The notes below the pieces were generated by a model. It was not told the DNA's origin. It saw only the letters and a list, made by a program, of their open reading frames with translations, and did not search any database. From Bradyrhizobium genosp. L (lineage in GTDB: Bacteria; Pseudomonadota; Alphaproteobacteria; Rhizobiales; Xanthobacteraceae), in contig NZ_CP061378.1 of NCBI RefSeq assembly GCF_015624485.1, positions 1,302,001 to 1,366,000 on the forward strand: 64,000 nucleotides of DNA. The letters are read 5' to 3'. Position numbers and translations under genes: made by a program. Of this stretch, positions 8,387 through 17,403 are shown piece after piece. Numbering within the stretch: position 1 is the stretch's first letter; the number at the start of each line of letters is the position of its first letter.

Positions 8387-9355
8387 ATGCTGCTTCGTCT
8401 CGTCACGATGGTCTTCGCGATTGCAGCAAATGCGCTGCTGCACGCGCCGGCTTTTGCCGCCTATCCCGACCACGTCATCAAGATCGTGGTGCCGTTCGCG
8501 CCGGGCGGCGGCACCGACGTCGTCGCGCGCACGCTGGCGCAGGAGATGCAGAAGGACCTCGGCGCCACCGTCATCATCGAGAACAAGCCGGGCGCGGGCA
8601 CCATCATCGGCACGCAGAGCGCTGCGACCAGCCCCGCGGACGGCTACACGCTGCTGATGGGCACGTTTGCCAACGCAGTGAATCCGAGCCTCTACAGTAA
8701 ATTGCCCTATGACCCGCACAAGGATTTCGCGCCGGTGGCGCTGGTCGCGCGCTCCTTCAATGTCGTCGTGGTCAATCCGGCCTCGCCGATCAAGTCGATC
8801 GCCGACCTGACCGCGGCCGCGAAGGCTGATCCGGAGAAATTCTCCTACGGCACCTATGGCACCGGCACCTCGGCGCATCTGGCCGGCGAGCTCTACAAGC
8901 ATTTGGCCGGCGTCAATCTGACGACCGTGCCCTACAAGGGCGCCGCGCCGGCGATCACCGATCTGCTCGGCGGCCAGATCCAGGTGATGTTCACGACGGT
9001 CGCAAGCTGCGCCTCGCTGGTCGCGAGTGGACAGTTGCGCGCGATCGCGGTGACCTCGGCCGAGCGTTCGGCGGCGTTTCCGCAATTGCCGACGGTGGCG
9101 GAGGCTGGCGTGCCGGGCTATCTCGCGGAATCCTGGTACGGCCTGTTCGCGCCTGCGAACACGCCGCCCGATGTCATCGACCGCCTCAACAAATCCGCCG
9201 CAAAAGCCGTGCAGTCGGACGCCTTCAGGCAGCTCGCAGTCAATGAGGGTCTCGTGATGGCCGCCGCTCCGCCGGCCGAGCTTGACCGCTACTTTGCCGG
9301 CGAGGAGGCGCGCTGGCGAAAGGTGGTCCAGGACGCCGGCATCAAGGCGGAGTAG
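8387..9355 (+). CDS. Bug/TctC-family periplasmic solute receptor (orphan)
   Basis: A 322-residue periplasmic binding protein of the tripartite tricarboxylate transporter type. The ATG at 8387 gives a signal peptide ending FAA-YPDH. After it come the family marks IVVPFAPGGGTDVVARTLAQ, IENKPGAGTIIGT and the terminal W-KVVQDAGIKAE. No TctA or TctB membrane gene is adjacent, as is common for the many orphan Bug receptors of beta- and alphaproteobacteria. The ligand, probably a carboxylate, cannot be read from sequence. A longer in-frame start at 8273 would bury the signal peptide and is rejected. Confidence 0.88.
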   Translation: MLLRLVTMVFAIAANALLHAPAFAAYPDHVIKIVVPFAPGGGTDVVARTLAQEMQKDLGATVIIENKPGAGTIIGTQSAATSPADGYTLLMGTFANAVNPSLYSKLPYDPHKDFAPVALVARSFNVVVVNPASPIKSIADLTAAAKADPEKFSYGTYGTGTSAHLAGELYKHLAGVNLTTVPYKGAAPAITDLLGGQIQVMFTTVASCASLVASGQLRAIAVTSAERSAAFPQLPTVAEAGVPGYLAESWYGLFAPANTPPDVIDRLNKSAAKAVQSDAFRQLAVNEGLVMAAAPPAELDRYFAGEEARWRKVVQDAGIKAE

Positions 9356-9441
9356 GCACGATCACGTCTTTGTGCATCGCCCTGCCGTAACCGTGATTCT
9401 AGACGCAACCAACAAGTTCCCGGGTCGTTGATCCCTGGACA

Positions 9442-9678
9442 ATGGAGAATGAACCGCCGGCTTGGATTGGGCCGTGGACGAAAGAATGGGTGATGTGGAT
9501 TCTGTTGTTGCTGCCGTTCGTCGGCTTGCTGTGGGTGCCGTTCTATAATTTCGCCGAGCCGTCGCTGTTCGGCTTTCCCTTCTTCTACTGGTACCAGCTC
9601 GCCTGGGTGCCGATCTCCTCGCTGCTGATCTGGCTGGTCTATCGCGGCCGCAAGCCCGACGCCGACGAGACGCGGTGA
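9442..9678 (+). CDS. DUF3311 small membrane protein
   Basis: A 78-residue protein with two hydrophobic spans (about residues 17-35 VMWILLLLPFVGLLWVPFYNF and 47-66 YWYQLAWVPISSLLIWLVY) and a charged C-terminus. DUF3311 proteins are encoded directly before sodium:solute symporters and are thought to be accessory subunits. Here the symporter starts 9 bp downstream, so a shared transcript is nearly certain. Its own function is not established. Confidence 0.85.
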   Translation: MENEPPAWIGPWTKEWVMWILLLLPFVGLLWVPFYNFAEPSLFGFPFFYWYQLAWVPISSLLIWLVYRGRKPDADETR

Positions 9679-9687
9679 GGGGCTGAC

Positions 9688-11178
9688 ATGACCGATCACG
9701 TCGCCTGGGTGGCGCTCTCCGTCTTCATCTTCTTCTTTGCCCTCGTCACCGTGATGGGCTTCTTCGCCGCGCGCTGGAAGTCCGGTCCGGTCGGCGAACA
9801 TCTCGACGAATGGGGCCTCGGCGGCCGCCAGTTCGGCACCTGGATCACCTGGTTCTTAGTCGGTGGCGATTTCTACACCGCCTACACCGTGATTGCGGTG
9901 CCGGCGCTGGTCTATGCGGTTGGCGCCTACGGCTTCTTTGCGCTGCCCTACACCATCATCGTCTATCCCTTCGTGTTCGCGGTCATGCCGGTGCTGTGGA
10001 AGAAGGCGCACGCCGCAGGGCACGTCACCGCGGCCGACGTCGTGCACGCCGCCTACGGCTCGCGCGCGCTCGAGCTTGCGGTGGCGCTGACCGGCATCGT
10101 CGCCACCATGCCCTACATCGCGCTGCAATTGATCGGCATGGAGGTCGTGATCAAGGCGATGGGCTTGACCGGCGAGCTGCCGATCATCGCCGCCTTCGTG
10201 ATCCTCGCGCTCTACACCTACAGCTCCGGCCTGCGCGCGCCGGCGCTGATCGCCTTCGTCAAGGACATCATGATCTACATCGTGGTGCTGACGGCGGTGG
10301 TCGTGGTGCCCGCCAAGCTCGGCGGCTATGCCGCGGTGTTTTCGGCAGCCGGCGATGCCTTTACCGCGAAGGGCGGTGCGACCGGCTTGACCTTGAAGCC
10401 GGCGCAGTACCTGCCCTATGCGACGCTGGCGCTCGGCTCGGCGCTCGCGGCCTTCATGTATCCGCATACGCTGACCGGCATCTTCGCCTCGAAGTCCGCG
10501 GATACCATCCGCAAGAACGCGATCCTGCTGCCGGCCTACACGCTGTTGCTCGGCCTGATCGCGCTGCTCGGCTACATGGCCTATGCCGCCGGGGTGAAGG
10601 TGACGTCGCCGAACGACGTGGTGCCGATGCTGTTCAAGACGCTGTTCCCGGAATGGTTCGCCGGCTTCGCGTTCTCCGCGATCGCGATCGGCGCGCTGGT
10701 GCCGGCGGCGGTGATGAGCATCGGCGCCGCCAATCTGTTCACCCGCAATGTCTGGAAGTCCTACGTCAATCCGGGCATCTCGCATGCCGGTGAAGCGTCG
10801 GTGGCCAAGATCACCTCGCTGGTGGTGAAGGTCGGCGCGCTGGCCTTCATCCTGTTCCTGCCGACGCAATATGCACTCGACCTGCAACTGCTCGGCGGCC
10901 TCTGGATCGTGCAGACCTTGCCGGCGCTGGTGTTCGGCCTGTTCACCGTCTGGTTCCGTGCCGAGGGCCTGCTGCTCGGCTGGGCCGTCGGCATCGGCTG
11001 GGGCACCTATACGGCGTGGAGCAACGGGCTGAAGCCGCTCGCCACCATCTCGTTCGGCGATAGCAGCTACGCCTTCTATGTCGGTCTTGGTGCGCTCCTG
11101 CTCAACATCGCGGTCGCCGTGCTCGCGACAACAGTGGTCGGCATGATCTCACCCGCCAAGCGCAGCGCGGCGGCCTGA
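9688..11178 (+). CDS. Sodium:solute symporter (MctP-like monocarboxylate permease)
   Basis: A 496-residue SSS-family transporter with about 13 predicted membrane helices and the characteristic early segment EWGLGGRQFGTWITWFLVGGDFYTAYT. With the DUF3311 partner it resembles MctP-type uptake systems for lactate, pyruvate or alanine in rhizobia, but the substrate here is inferred only. The ATG has a GAGGGG site upstream. Its last 30 bp overlap the 3' end of the opposite-strand oxidoreductase gene. A carboxylate importer beside an enzyme acting on 2-oxo acids is suggestive. Confidence 0.88.
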   Translation: MTDHVAWVALSVFIFFFALVTVMGFFAARWKSGPVGEHLDEWGLGGRQFGTWITWFLVGGDFYTAYTVIAVPALVYAVGAYGFFALPYTIIVYPFVFAVMPVLWKKAHAAGHVTAADVVHAAYGSRALELAVALTGIVATMPYIALQLIGMEVVIKAMGLTGELPIIAAFVILALYTYSSGLRAPALIAFVKDIMIYIVVLTAVVVVPAKLGGYAAVFSAAGDAFTAKGGATGLTLKPAQYLPYATLALGSALAAFMYPHTLTGIFASKSADTIRKNAILLPAYTLLLGLIALLGYMAYAAGVKVTSPNDVVPMLFKTLFPEWFAGFAFSAIAIGALVPAAVMSIGAANLFTRNVWKSYVNPGISHAGEASVAKITSLVVKVGALAFILFLPTQYALDLQLLGGLWIVQTLPALVFGLFTVWFRAEGLLLGWAVGIGWGTYTAWSNGLKPLATISFGDSSYAFYVGLGALLLNIAVAVLATTVVGMISPAKRSAAA

Positions 11179-14100
11179 GCCATCGCCTGTATCCGACGGG
11201 GCGGAGGTGAGTTGCGCGGTCAGCCGCGCCACCTCCGCCCTGGTCGTTACGATCGCCGCATCCTTCACCGGCCCGTAGCCGCGGATCTCCATCGGCGCCT
11301 TTGCAAGCGCGACGAGATCGGGCAGCCGCGCCGAATCGAGCTTGCCGAGCATGGTGTCGATCAGCGCCTCATACCAGCTGATCAGCTCACGCTCGGCGCG
11401 CCGTTCAGCGGTGTAGCCGAACACGTCGAACGCCGTGCCGCGCAGCCGCTTGAGCCGCGCCAGCAGCCGTAGCGGCGTCTGGATCCACTGCCCGAACGCC
11501 CGCTTGCGCGGCCGTCCGCGGGCATCCAGCCGCGAGGCGAGGAACGGCGGTGCCAGGTGGTACTGCACCGTGAAGTCGCCATCGAATTCGCGCTTCAGCT
11601 GGTCGAGGAATCCCGTCTGCATATGCAGCCGCGCCACCTCGTACTCGTCCTTGTAGGCCATCAGCTTGAACAGTGAGCGCGCGACGGCGTCGGTGAGGCT
11701 CTCGCTACCCAGTGCCGCCTCGGCGCGCCGCACGCGATCGACCGTCGCACGATAGCGCGCGGCATAGGCCTCATCCTGATAGTCACGGAGAAAATCGGCG
11801 CGCAGCGCAATGACCTGGTCCAGCGTCTCCGATGCCTTGGCATCAGCATCTTCGCCCTTCGGCAAAAACTCCGGATCGGCAAATGCGATCCGGCCCCAGG
11901 CCAGCGCCTGCTTGTTGCGCTCCACCGTCACGCCGTTCAGCTCGATCGCGCGCGTCAGCGCCTCGAGCGAGACCGGCACCAGCCCCTGCTGCCAGGCGAA
12001 GCCGAGCATCATGATATTGGCGTACACGCTGTCGCCGGTGAGTCGTTCGGCCAGCGCGTTGGCATCGATGGTGACGAGATTATCCGGGCCGATCACCCGT
12101 TCGATCGCCCGCAAGCGCACCGGCGAGGCGAGGTCGGCGTCGCGGAAGCGAACCACGTCGCCGGTCGGCATCTCCGCGATGTTGATCGCCGCGCGCATGC
12201 CCCGGCGATAGGTGCCGGACGCTTTTGCCGACGAGCTGACCACGAGGTCGCAGCCGATCAGCGCATTCGCCGCGCCCTGGTCGATCCGCACCTGATGCAA
12301 CGCGTCAGGCGTTGCCGCCAGCCGCAGGAAACTCAGCACGGGTCCGAATTTCTGCGCAAAGCCGGTGAAGTCGAGCACGGAGGCGCCGCGGCCTTCGAGA
12401 TGCGCGGCCATCGCGATCAGTGCGCCGACCGTGATCACGCCGGTGCCGCCGACGCCGGTGACGAGCAGGTCGTAGGGCCGCTCCAGCGCGAAAAACGCCG
12501 GCGCCGGCAGCGTTGCGGCACGCACGATCGGATCGATTGCGCTTGCCGCCTTCGCCCGCCGCTTGCCGCCCTCGATGGTGACAAAGCTCGGGCAGAAGCC
12601 GTTGAGGCAGGAAAAGTCCTTGTTGCAGGTCGAGAGGTTGATCTTGCGCTTGCGGCCGAACGGCGTCTCCTTCGGCTCGACGCTGAGGCAATTCGATTCC
12701 ACCGAGCAGTCGCCGCAGCCTTCGCAGACGAGGTCATTGATCATGGCGAAGCGCGCCGGATCGGCCATCGTGCCGCGCTTGCGCCGCCGCCGCTTTTCGG
12801 TGGCGCAGGTCTGCTGATAGATCAGCACGGTGACGCCCTTGACCTCGCGCAGCTCGCGCTGCACGGCGTCCATCTCCTCGCGCGGATGGATAGTGACGCC
12901 TGCAGGCAGCTCCGCCGGCGAGACATGCGAAGGCTCATCCGACACCAGCGCGATCCGCGCCACGCCCTCGGCGCGGACGCTGTGCGCGATCGCCTGTACG
13001 CTGACGGGCCCATCGACCGGCTGGCCGCCGGTCATCGCCACCGCATCGTTGAACAGGATCTTGTAGGTGATGTTGGCTTGGGCCGCGATCGCCTGCCGGA
13101 TCGCCATCGAGCCGGAATGATAGTAGGTGCCTTCGCCGAGATTCTGGAACACATGGCTGTTGCCGGTAAATTTCGATGATGCCGCCCAGTTGACGCCTTC
13201 GCCGCCCATCTGGATCAGCGACGAGGTCTCGCGGTCCATCCAGCTCGCCATGAAATGGCAGCCGATGCCGGCCAGCGCCTTGGAGCCTTCGGGCACCTTC
13301 GTGGATGTGTTGTGCGGGCAGCCCGAGCAGAAATACGGCGTGCGCGTCGCGCCCGGCACCGCGATGGTGCGATCCTGGTCCGGCGCCAGCGCAGCGACGC
13401 GTTGCGCCAATCGCAACTCCGGAAACATCGGATCGAGCCGCCGTGCCAGCACGTCGGCAAGCATCCGCGGCGACAATTCGCCGGTCCAGGATATCAGCCG
13501 CGCGCCCGTCTCGTCATGCTTGCCGACCATCCGCTCCGGCTTCGATCCGGGATAGTCGTAGAAATATTCCTTGAACTGGCTCTCGATGATGCCGCGCTTC
13601 TCCTCGACCACCAGAATCTCGCGCTTGCCCTTCACGAATTCCATCGCATCGTGCAGCGCGAGCGGCCACACCATGCCGACCTTGTAGATGTCGATGCCGT
13701 AGCGGCGGCAACTGGCTTCATCGAGCCCGACCAGCCGCAGCGCCTCCATCAGGTCGAGATGCGCCTTGCCCGTGGTGACGATGCCGTAGGTCGCATCCCT
13801 GACATCGTAGATGCGGCGGTCGATCGGATTGGCCTTTGCGAAGGCGTAGACCGCGTGCTTCTTCGCCTCCAGCCGCTCCTCGATCTGCGGCCCCGGCAGA
13901 TCCGGCCAGCGATAGTGCAGGCCGCCCGGCGGCGGCGTGAACTCCGGCGTTGCGAACACGCGCGGCGCGCGGAGCTCCACCGATGCGCCGGATTCCACGA
14001 TCTCCGAGATCGCCTTGAAGCCGACCCACATGCCGGAGAAGCGGCTCAGCGCGTAGCCGTATTCGCCGAAGGCGAGGTATTCGCCGACATCGGCCGGATG

Positions 14101-14625
14101 CAGCGTCGGCATGAACCAGCTCATGAAGGCCACGTCGGACTGGTGCGGCATCGACGACGACACGCAGCCATGATCGTCGCCGGCGACGACCAGCACGCCG
14201 CCATGCGGCGACGAGCCATAGGCGTTGCCGTGCTTGAGCGCATCGCCGGAGCGATCGACGCCGGGCCCTTTGCCGTACCACAGCCCGAACACGCCCTCGA
14301 CCTCGCGATCCCGTTGCGTCTCCACCTGCTGCGAGCCGAGCACGGCAGTCGCCGCAAGGTCCTCGTTGACAGCGGGCAGGAATTCGATGCGGCTCTCCTT
14401 CAGTTCATCCTTGATCTTCCACAGTTCGAGATCGACGCCGCCGAGCGGCGAGCCGCGGTAGCCCGAGATGAAGCCGGCGGTGGAGAGCCCGGCCGCGCGA
14501 TCGCGGCGCGCCTGGTCGAGCGCGATGCGGACGATCGCCTGCGTGCCGGTGAGGAAGACGCGGCCGCGCTCGCGGCTGTAGCGGTCGGAGAGTCGGTAAG
14601 CGTCGAGCTGCAGCATCTGGCCCAT
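11149..14625 (-). CDS. Fused indolepyruvate ferredoxin oxidoreductase
   Basis: A 1158-residue single-chain enzyme combining the thiamine-diphosphate alpha part and the gamma part of indolepyruvate:ferredoxin oxidoreductase, oxidatively decarboxylating aryl or branched 2-oxo acids to acyl-CoA. Visible are CSGCPHNTSTKVPEG and GIGCHFMA in the TPP half, a ferredoxin-like cluster motif CEGCGDCSVESNC near residue 645, and the gamma-domain GVGGTGVITVGALIAMAAHL. ATG 14625, with AAGGGG upstream, is preferred to an upstream TTG at 14664. It is divergent from an Lrp/AsnC gene, matching control by amino-acid catabolism. The electron acceptor is not encoded nearby. Confidence 0.92.
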   Translation of the reverse strand: MGQMLQLDAYRLSDRYSRERGRVFLTGTQAIVRIALDQARRDRAAGLSTAGFISGYRGSPLGGVDLELWKIKDELKESRIEFLPAVNEDLAATAVLGSQQVETQRDREVEGVFGLWYGKGPGVDRSGDALKHGNAYGSSPHGGVLVVAGDDHGCVSSSMPHQSDVAFMSWFMPTLHPADVGEYLAFGEYGYALSRFSGMWVGFKAISEIVESGASVELRAPRVFATPEFTPPPGGLHYRWPDLPGPQIEERLEAKKHAVYAFAKANPIDRRIYDVRDATYGIVTTGKAHLDLMEALRLVGLDEASCRRYGIDIYKVGMVWPLALHDAMEFVKGKREILVVEEKRGIIESQFKEYFYDYPGSKPERMVGKHDETGARLISWTGELSPRMLADVLARRLDPMFPELRLAQRVAALAPDQDRTIAVPGATRTPYFCSGCPHNTSTKVPEGSKALAGIGCHFMASWMDRETSSLIQMGGEGVNWAASSKFTGNSHVFQNLGEGTYYHSGSMAIRQAIAAQANITYKILFNDAVAMTGGQPVDGPVSVQAIAHSVRAEGVARIALVSDEPSHVSPAELPAGVTIHPREEMDAVQRELREVKGVTVLIYQQTCATEKRRRRKRGTMADPARFAMINDLVCEGCGDCSVESNCLSVEPKETPFGRKRKINLSTCNKDFSCLNGFCPSFVTIEGGKRRAKAASAIDPIVRAATLPAPAFFALERPYDLLVTGVGGTGVITVGALIAMAAHLEGRGASVLDFTGFAQKFGPVLSFLRLAATPDALHQVRIDQGAANALIGCDLVVSSSAKASGTYRRGMRAAINIAEMPTGDVVRFRDADLASPVRLRAIERVIGPDNLVTIDANALAERLTGDSVYANIMMLGFAWQQGLVPVSLEALTRAIELNGVTVERNKQALAWGRIAFADPEFLPKGEDADAKASETLDQVIALRADFLRDYQDEAYAARYRATVDRVRRAEAALGSESLTDAVARSLFKLMAYKDEYEVARLHMQTGFLDQLKREFDGDFTVQYHLAPPFLASRLDARGRPRKRAFGQWIQTPLRLLARLKRLRGTAFDVFGYTAERRAERELISWYEALIDTMLGKLDSARLPDLVALAKAPMEIRGYGPVKDAAIVTTRAEVARLTAQLTSAPSDTGDGSGRRAALGG

Positions 14626-14682
14626 GAGGGACCCCTTGGGAATCGAGGTGATCTCTGGGGACAACGCTACGCCTGGGGATTT

Positions 14683-14757
14683 GGTAGGTCTTACCTATCT
14701 GTCCTAACGGAGGGCTATTTCGGTAGAAAATCGCTATACATAGCTAAATACGGTAGA
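14683..14757. promoter_or_regulatory. Operator-like region between the oxidoreductase and lrp-like genes
   Basis: Within the 155-bp divergent gap are TAGGT-CTT-ACCTA (14685-14697), two CGGTAGA direct repeats at 14721 and 14751 spaced 30 bp, and the dyad GCTAT-AC-ATAGC (14733-14744) centred between them. The region is AT-richer than its surroundings. Multiple loosely phased half-sites are what Lrp/AsnC octamers usually bind, so binding by the adjacent regulator is inferred. Confidence 0.55.
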
Positions 14758-14780
14758 GTTAACCAAAATGGAGCCTTCCC

Positions 14781-15236
14781 ATGGTTGAAGAGCAGGACGA
14801 GAAGATTCTCGCCGAATTGCAGAAAGACGGCCGCGCCACCAACCAGCAGCTCGCGGATACCGTCGGCATGTCGACCTCGGCCTGCTGGCGTCGCGTTCGC
14901 GCATTGGAGGAGTCCGGAATCATCTCCGGCTATTCGGCGCTGGTCGCGCGGCAGCCGGCCGGCTTTGCCACTTCGGCGATCCTGCACGTCTCGCTGGAGC
15001 GCCACGACACCACCTTCGTCGACGAGTTCGTCGCGCGCGTGACGCAGCGCCGCGAGGTGCTGGAATGCTTCGCGACGACCGGCGATGCCGACTATCACCT
15101 CCGCGTCGTCGTGCGCGACATGGACGCCTACAACAAATTCCTCGATGACTTCATGTTCCGCATCCCCGGCATCCGCCACGTCCGCACCAACGTGATCCTG
15201 AAGGAAATCAAGACGGGCGTCGCGCTGCCGTTCTAG
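14781..15236 (+). CDS. Lrp/AsnC-family transcriptional regulator
   Basis: A 151-residue feast/famine regulator. The N-terminal helix-turn-helix (residues 10-60: ILAELQKDGRATNQQLADTV then MSTSACWRRVRALEESGII) is followed by the RAM effector domain (ILHVSLERHDTTFVDEFVAR through EIKTGVALPF). A GGAG site precedes the ATG. Divergent orientation from indolepyruvate oxidoreductase argues that it senses an aromatic or branched-chain amino acid and controls that gene. It resembles the AsnC-type local regulators more than global Lrp, on context. Confidence 0.92.
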   Translation: MVEEQDEKILAELQKDGRATNQQLADTVGMSTSACWRRVRALEESGIISGYSALVARQPAGFATSAILHVSLERHDTTFVDEFVARVTQRREVLECFATTGDADYHLRVVVRDMDAYNKFLDDFMFRIPGIRHVRTNVILKEIKTGVALPF

Positions 15237-15269
15237 TCTAGCTCGTCATCCCGAGGCGCGCGAAGCTTC

Positions 15270-15353
15270 GTAGGATGGGTGGAGCGAAGCGATACCCATC
15301 GTTCGAGCCGCGGATATGGATTGATGGGTTTCGCTTCGCTCTACCCATCCTAC
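15270..15353. repeat. Dispersed palindromic element, family B copy 3 (diverged)
   Basis: GTAGGATGGGTGGAGCGAAG at the left is mirrored by TTCGCTCTACCCATCCTAC at the right, a diverged relative of the copies at 7080 and 44300. It fills the convergent gap after the Lrp/AsnC gene. Its right end overlaps the stop codon of the minus-strand membrane-protein gene. Confidence 0.75.
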
Positions 15354-15856
15354 GCCTCTGCTTGCGCATCCACTGTCGTTCGCCGCGTCAGGAGCATGAA
15401 CATCAGCACGTGGCTGACCAGCAGCAGCGGCACGTACAGCGCCGGAATATAGATGGCGGCGCCGAACAGGCCGGGCTCTCCAATCTTCACGCCCCTATAG
15501 TAGGCATTCAGCAGGTCCAGCGTGCCCCAGACATTGAAGATCCAGACCGTCGGAATCGCGATCGGCCAACGCCAGGACAGCGCTGCCATGGAAACGAGCG
15601 CGAGAACGGCGGCGATGAAATCGCCCCAGCCGACCTGGGCGGCGAAATCCGGGCTCAGCTGCGCCGACACGAAGCCTGCGACCATGAAGTTCAACCCCTC
15701 GAACCTGAACGCATGGAAGGCCGCGAGCAGCCGCAAGGCGTCATGGCGCGGCATCGTGCGGATCGCCGGCCAGACATAGGTTGCGGCCACCACCGCGCTG
15801 GCCACGAAGGCACCGGCGACGCTGAGGACGAATGGAAGATTGAAGCCGGGTGGCAT
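15350..15856 (-). CDS. Small integral membrane protein, unknown function
   Basis: A 168-residue protein with about five hydrophobic segments (LPFVLSVAGAFVASAVVAAT, then others near residues 55, 80, 105 and 140). I do not recognise a named family. The TAG stop comes from the terminus of the family B repeat, so the C-terminal end may have been set by repeat insertion. It lies 20 bp downstream of the muconolactone-isomerase-like gene and is probably co-transcribed with it under the divergent LysR gene. Confidence 0.75.
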   Translation of the reverse strand: MPPGFNLPFVLSVAGAFVASAVVAATYVWPAIRTMPRHDALRLLAAFHAFRFEGLNFMVAGFVSAQLSPDFAAQVGWGDFIAAVLALVSMAALSWRWPIAIPTVWIFNVWGTLDLLNAYYRGVKIGEPGLFGAAIYIPALYVPLLLVSHVLMFMLLTRRTTVDAQAEA

Positions 15857-15876
15857 GATCGGATGTCCTTGTCGGT

Positions 15877-16320
15877 CTAGTGTGACGCCGGCGCGCGTTC
15901 AGGGGGGGCGAGAAGCAGGCGGAGCGGCAGCAGCGGGCCGACCGGGATGTAGTCGTGGTCCATCAGGTTCTGCTTGCCGAGCGGCAGGCCCGCCATGATC
16001 GCGTCGGCCTCGGCGGCGTCCTTGACGTTGAGCAGGAAGACGACCCCGCGCCCGTCGGACCGCGAATACCACTCTCGGACCTTGCCGCTGAGATAGAGCT
16101 GCACGGTCTGCCGGATTTCATCGGGCATCACAGCCATCACCTGGTCGCGCGTGACGCCGGCCTTGACGGTCAGGAGGACCATGACGCCGGTGGTGGGTGA
16201 GGCAGCTTGCGTCTGTGCTTGGGTCTGGGTTTGGGCTTGGACGGGGGATGAAGCGGTCATGGACGTGGTGCCTGTCAGAGTGAGGGTAAACGCCAGGATG
16301 GCGTGGCGGATTGCTTTCAT
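15877..16320 (-). CDS. Exported muconolactone-isomerase-like small protein
   Basis: A 147-residue protein with a signal-like N-terminus (MKAIRHAILAFTLTLTG) and a low-complexity QTQTQAQTQ linker near residues 31-39. The remaining approximately 95 residues (GVMVLLTVKAGVTRDQVMAV, then FLLNVKDAAEADAIMAGLPL) look like a muconolactone delta-isomerase or YCII-type ferredoxin-fold domain. Export makes a true catabolic isomerase role doubtful; ligand binding is equally plausible. It is divergent from a LysR gene across 132 bp and is followed by the membrane-protein gene. Confidence 0.75.
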   Translation of the reverse strand: MKAIRHAILAFTLTLTGTTSMTASSPVQAQTQTQAQTQAASPTTGVMVLLTVKAGVTRDQVMAVMPDEIRQTVQLYLSGKVREWYSRSDGRGVVFLLNVKDAAEADAIMAGLPLGKQNLMDHDYIPVGPLLPLRLLLAPPERAPASH

Positions 16321-16452
16321 CGGTCTCGTTCTCCGGTCACGACGGCTGCCGTGATGTCGCTGATCTCAGCGCACGGGGCAGCGCCGCTGATCTGCCAACC
16401 GGATGTAGGACCGCTTCCCGTGAGCCACTATTGGCGATAATGTTGACAGGCT

Positions 16453-17373
16453 ATGAAGCAGAACTTCACAGTCCGGCATGGCGCGCTCGACGGCGTCGAG
16501 GCGTTCCTGAGTGTCGCCCAGCACCGCAGCTTTCGGCGCGCGGCTGCCGAACTCGGGGTCACGCCGTCGGCCATCAGCCAGGCGGTGCGTGCCCTGGAGG
16601 CGCGCGTCGGCGCCGTGCTCTTCATCCGCACCACCCGCAGCGTCGGCCTGACCGAAGCCGGCGAGCGCTTTCTCGCGCGCGCCAGGCCCGCCTTCGAGGA
16701 GCTGGTCGCCGCGAGCGGGGCGGCGCGCGAACTCGGGCAGCGGCCGGCCGGGCTGTTGCGCCTCACCGTGCCGCGCTCGGTGGTGCCGCTCCTGCTCGAA
16801 CGGCTGGTCGCCTCGTTTTGCGCAGCATATCCCGAGATCGAGGTCGAGCTGGCCGCAAGCGAGAAACAGGTCGATCTTGCGGCCGAAGGCTTCGATGCCG
16901 GCATCAGGCTGGGCCAGTTCATCGCGCCCGACATGATCGCCGTGCGCCTGACCAAGCCACTGCCTCTCGTCATCGTCGCCAGCCCGGATTATCTCGCGCG
17001 CCGTGGCCGGCCCAGGCGGCCGGACGATCTGCGCCAGCACGCATGCTTGCGGATGCGACGATCGAACGGCGGCGTGGCGGCGTGGCCGCTCAACGACAAG
17101 GGGCGCGCGATCGAGCTCGCCGTGTCGGGGCCGTTCATCGCCTACGACTTTCCGGCGGTGCTCGGCGCGGCGACCGAGGGCATGGGGCTCGCGCAGGTGC
17201 CGGCCCCGCTCGCCGCCGGCGCCGTCAAGGAGGGACGACTGGTTCGCGTGCTGGAGCCATTCGCGCCGATGACGCCAGGCGTGTTCCTCTACTATCCCGG
17301 CAACCGGCAAATCATGCCGAAGCTGCGCGCCTTCATCGATCACGTGAAGGGCCGGATCGACGGCGCGCGCTGA
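16453..17373 (+). CDS. LysR-family transcriptional regulator
   Basis: A 306-residue LysR protein with the helix-turn-helix in residues 8-65 (GVEAFLSVAQHRSFRRAAAE, VTPSAISQAVRALEARVGAV) and an effector domain with DAGIRLGQFIAPDMIAVRL. ATG 16453 follows a weak AGG site. It is divergent from the two small exported or membrane genes at 15350-16320 and is their likely regulator. A GCGATAATG block in the intergenic space resembles but does not match the GATAATC pair of the first LysR system. Confidence 0.9.
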   Translation: MKQNFTVRHGALDGVEAFLSVAQHRSFRRAAAELGVTPSAISQAVRALEARVGAVLFIRTTRSVGLTEAGERFLARARPAFEELVAASGAARELGQRPAGLLRLTVPRSVVPLLLERLVASFCAAYPEIEVELAASEKQVDLAAEGFDAGIRLGQFIAPDMIAVRLTKPLPLVIVASPDYLARRGRPRRPDDLRQHACLRMRRSNGGVAAWPLNDKGRAIELAVSGPFIAYDFPAVLGAATEGMGLAQVPAPLAAGAVKEGRLVRVLEPFAPMTPGVFLYYPGNRQIMPKLRAFIDHVKGRIDGAR

Positions 17374-17403
17374 GCCGGGTCATGTCGCGAGAACAAATTG
17401 AGT

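Noticed and set aside
16430..16445. GCGATAATG upstream of the second LysR gene as another copy of the emr operator
   Set aside because: Only GATAAT is shared; no partner at 41 bp spacing and the interior core is absent.
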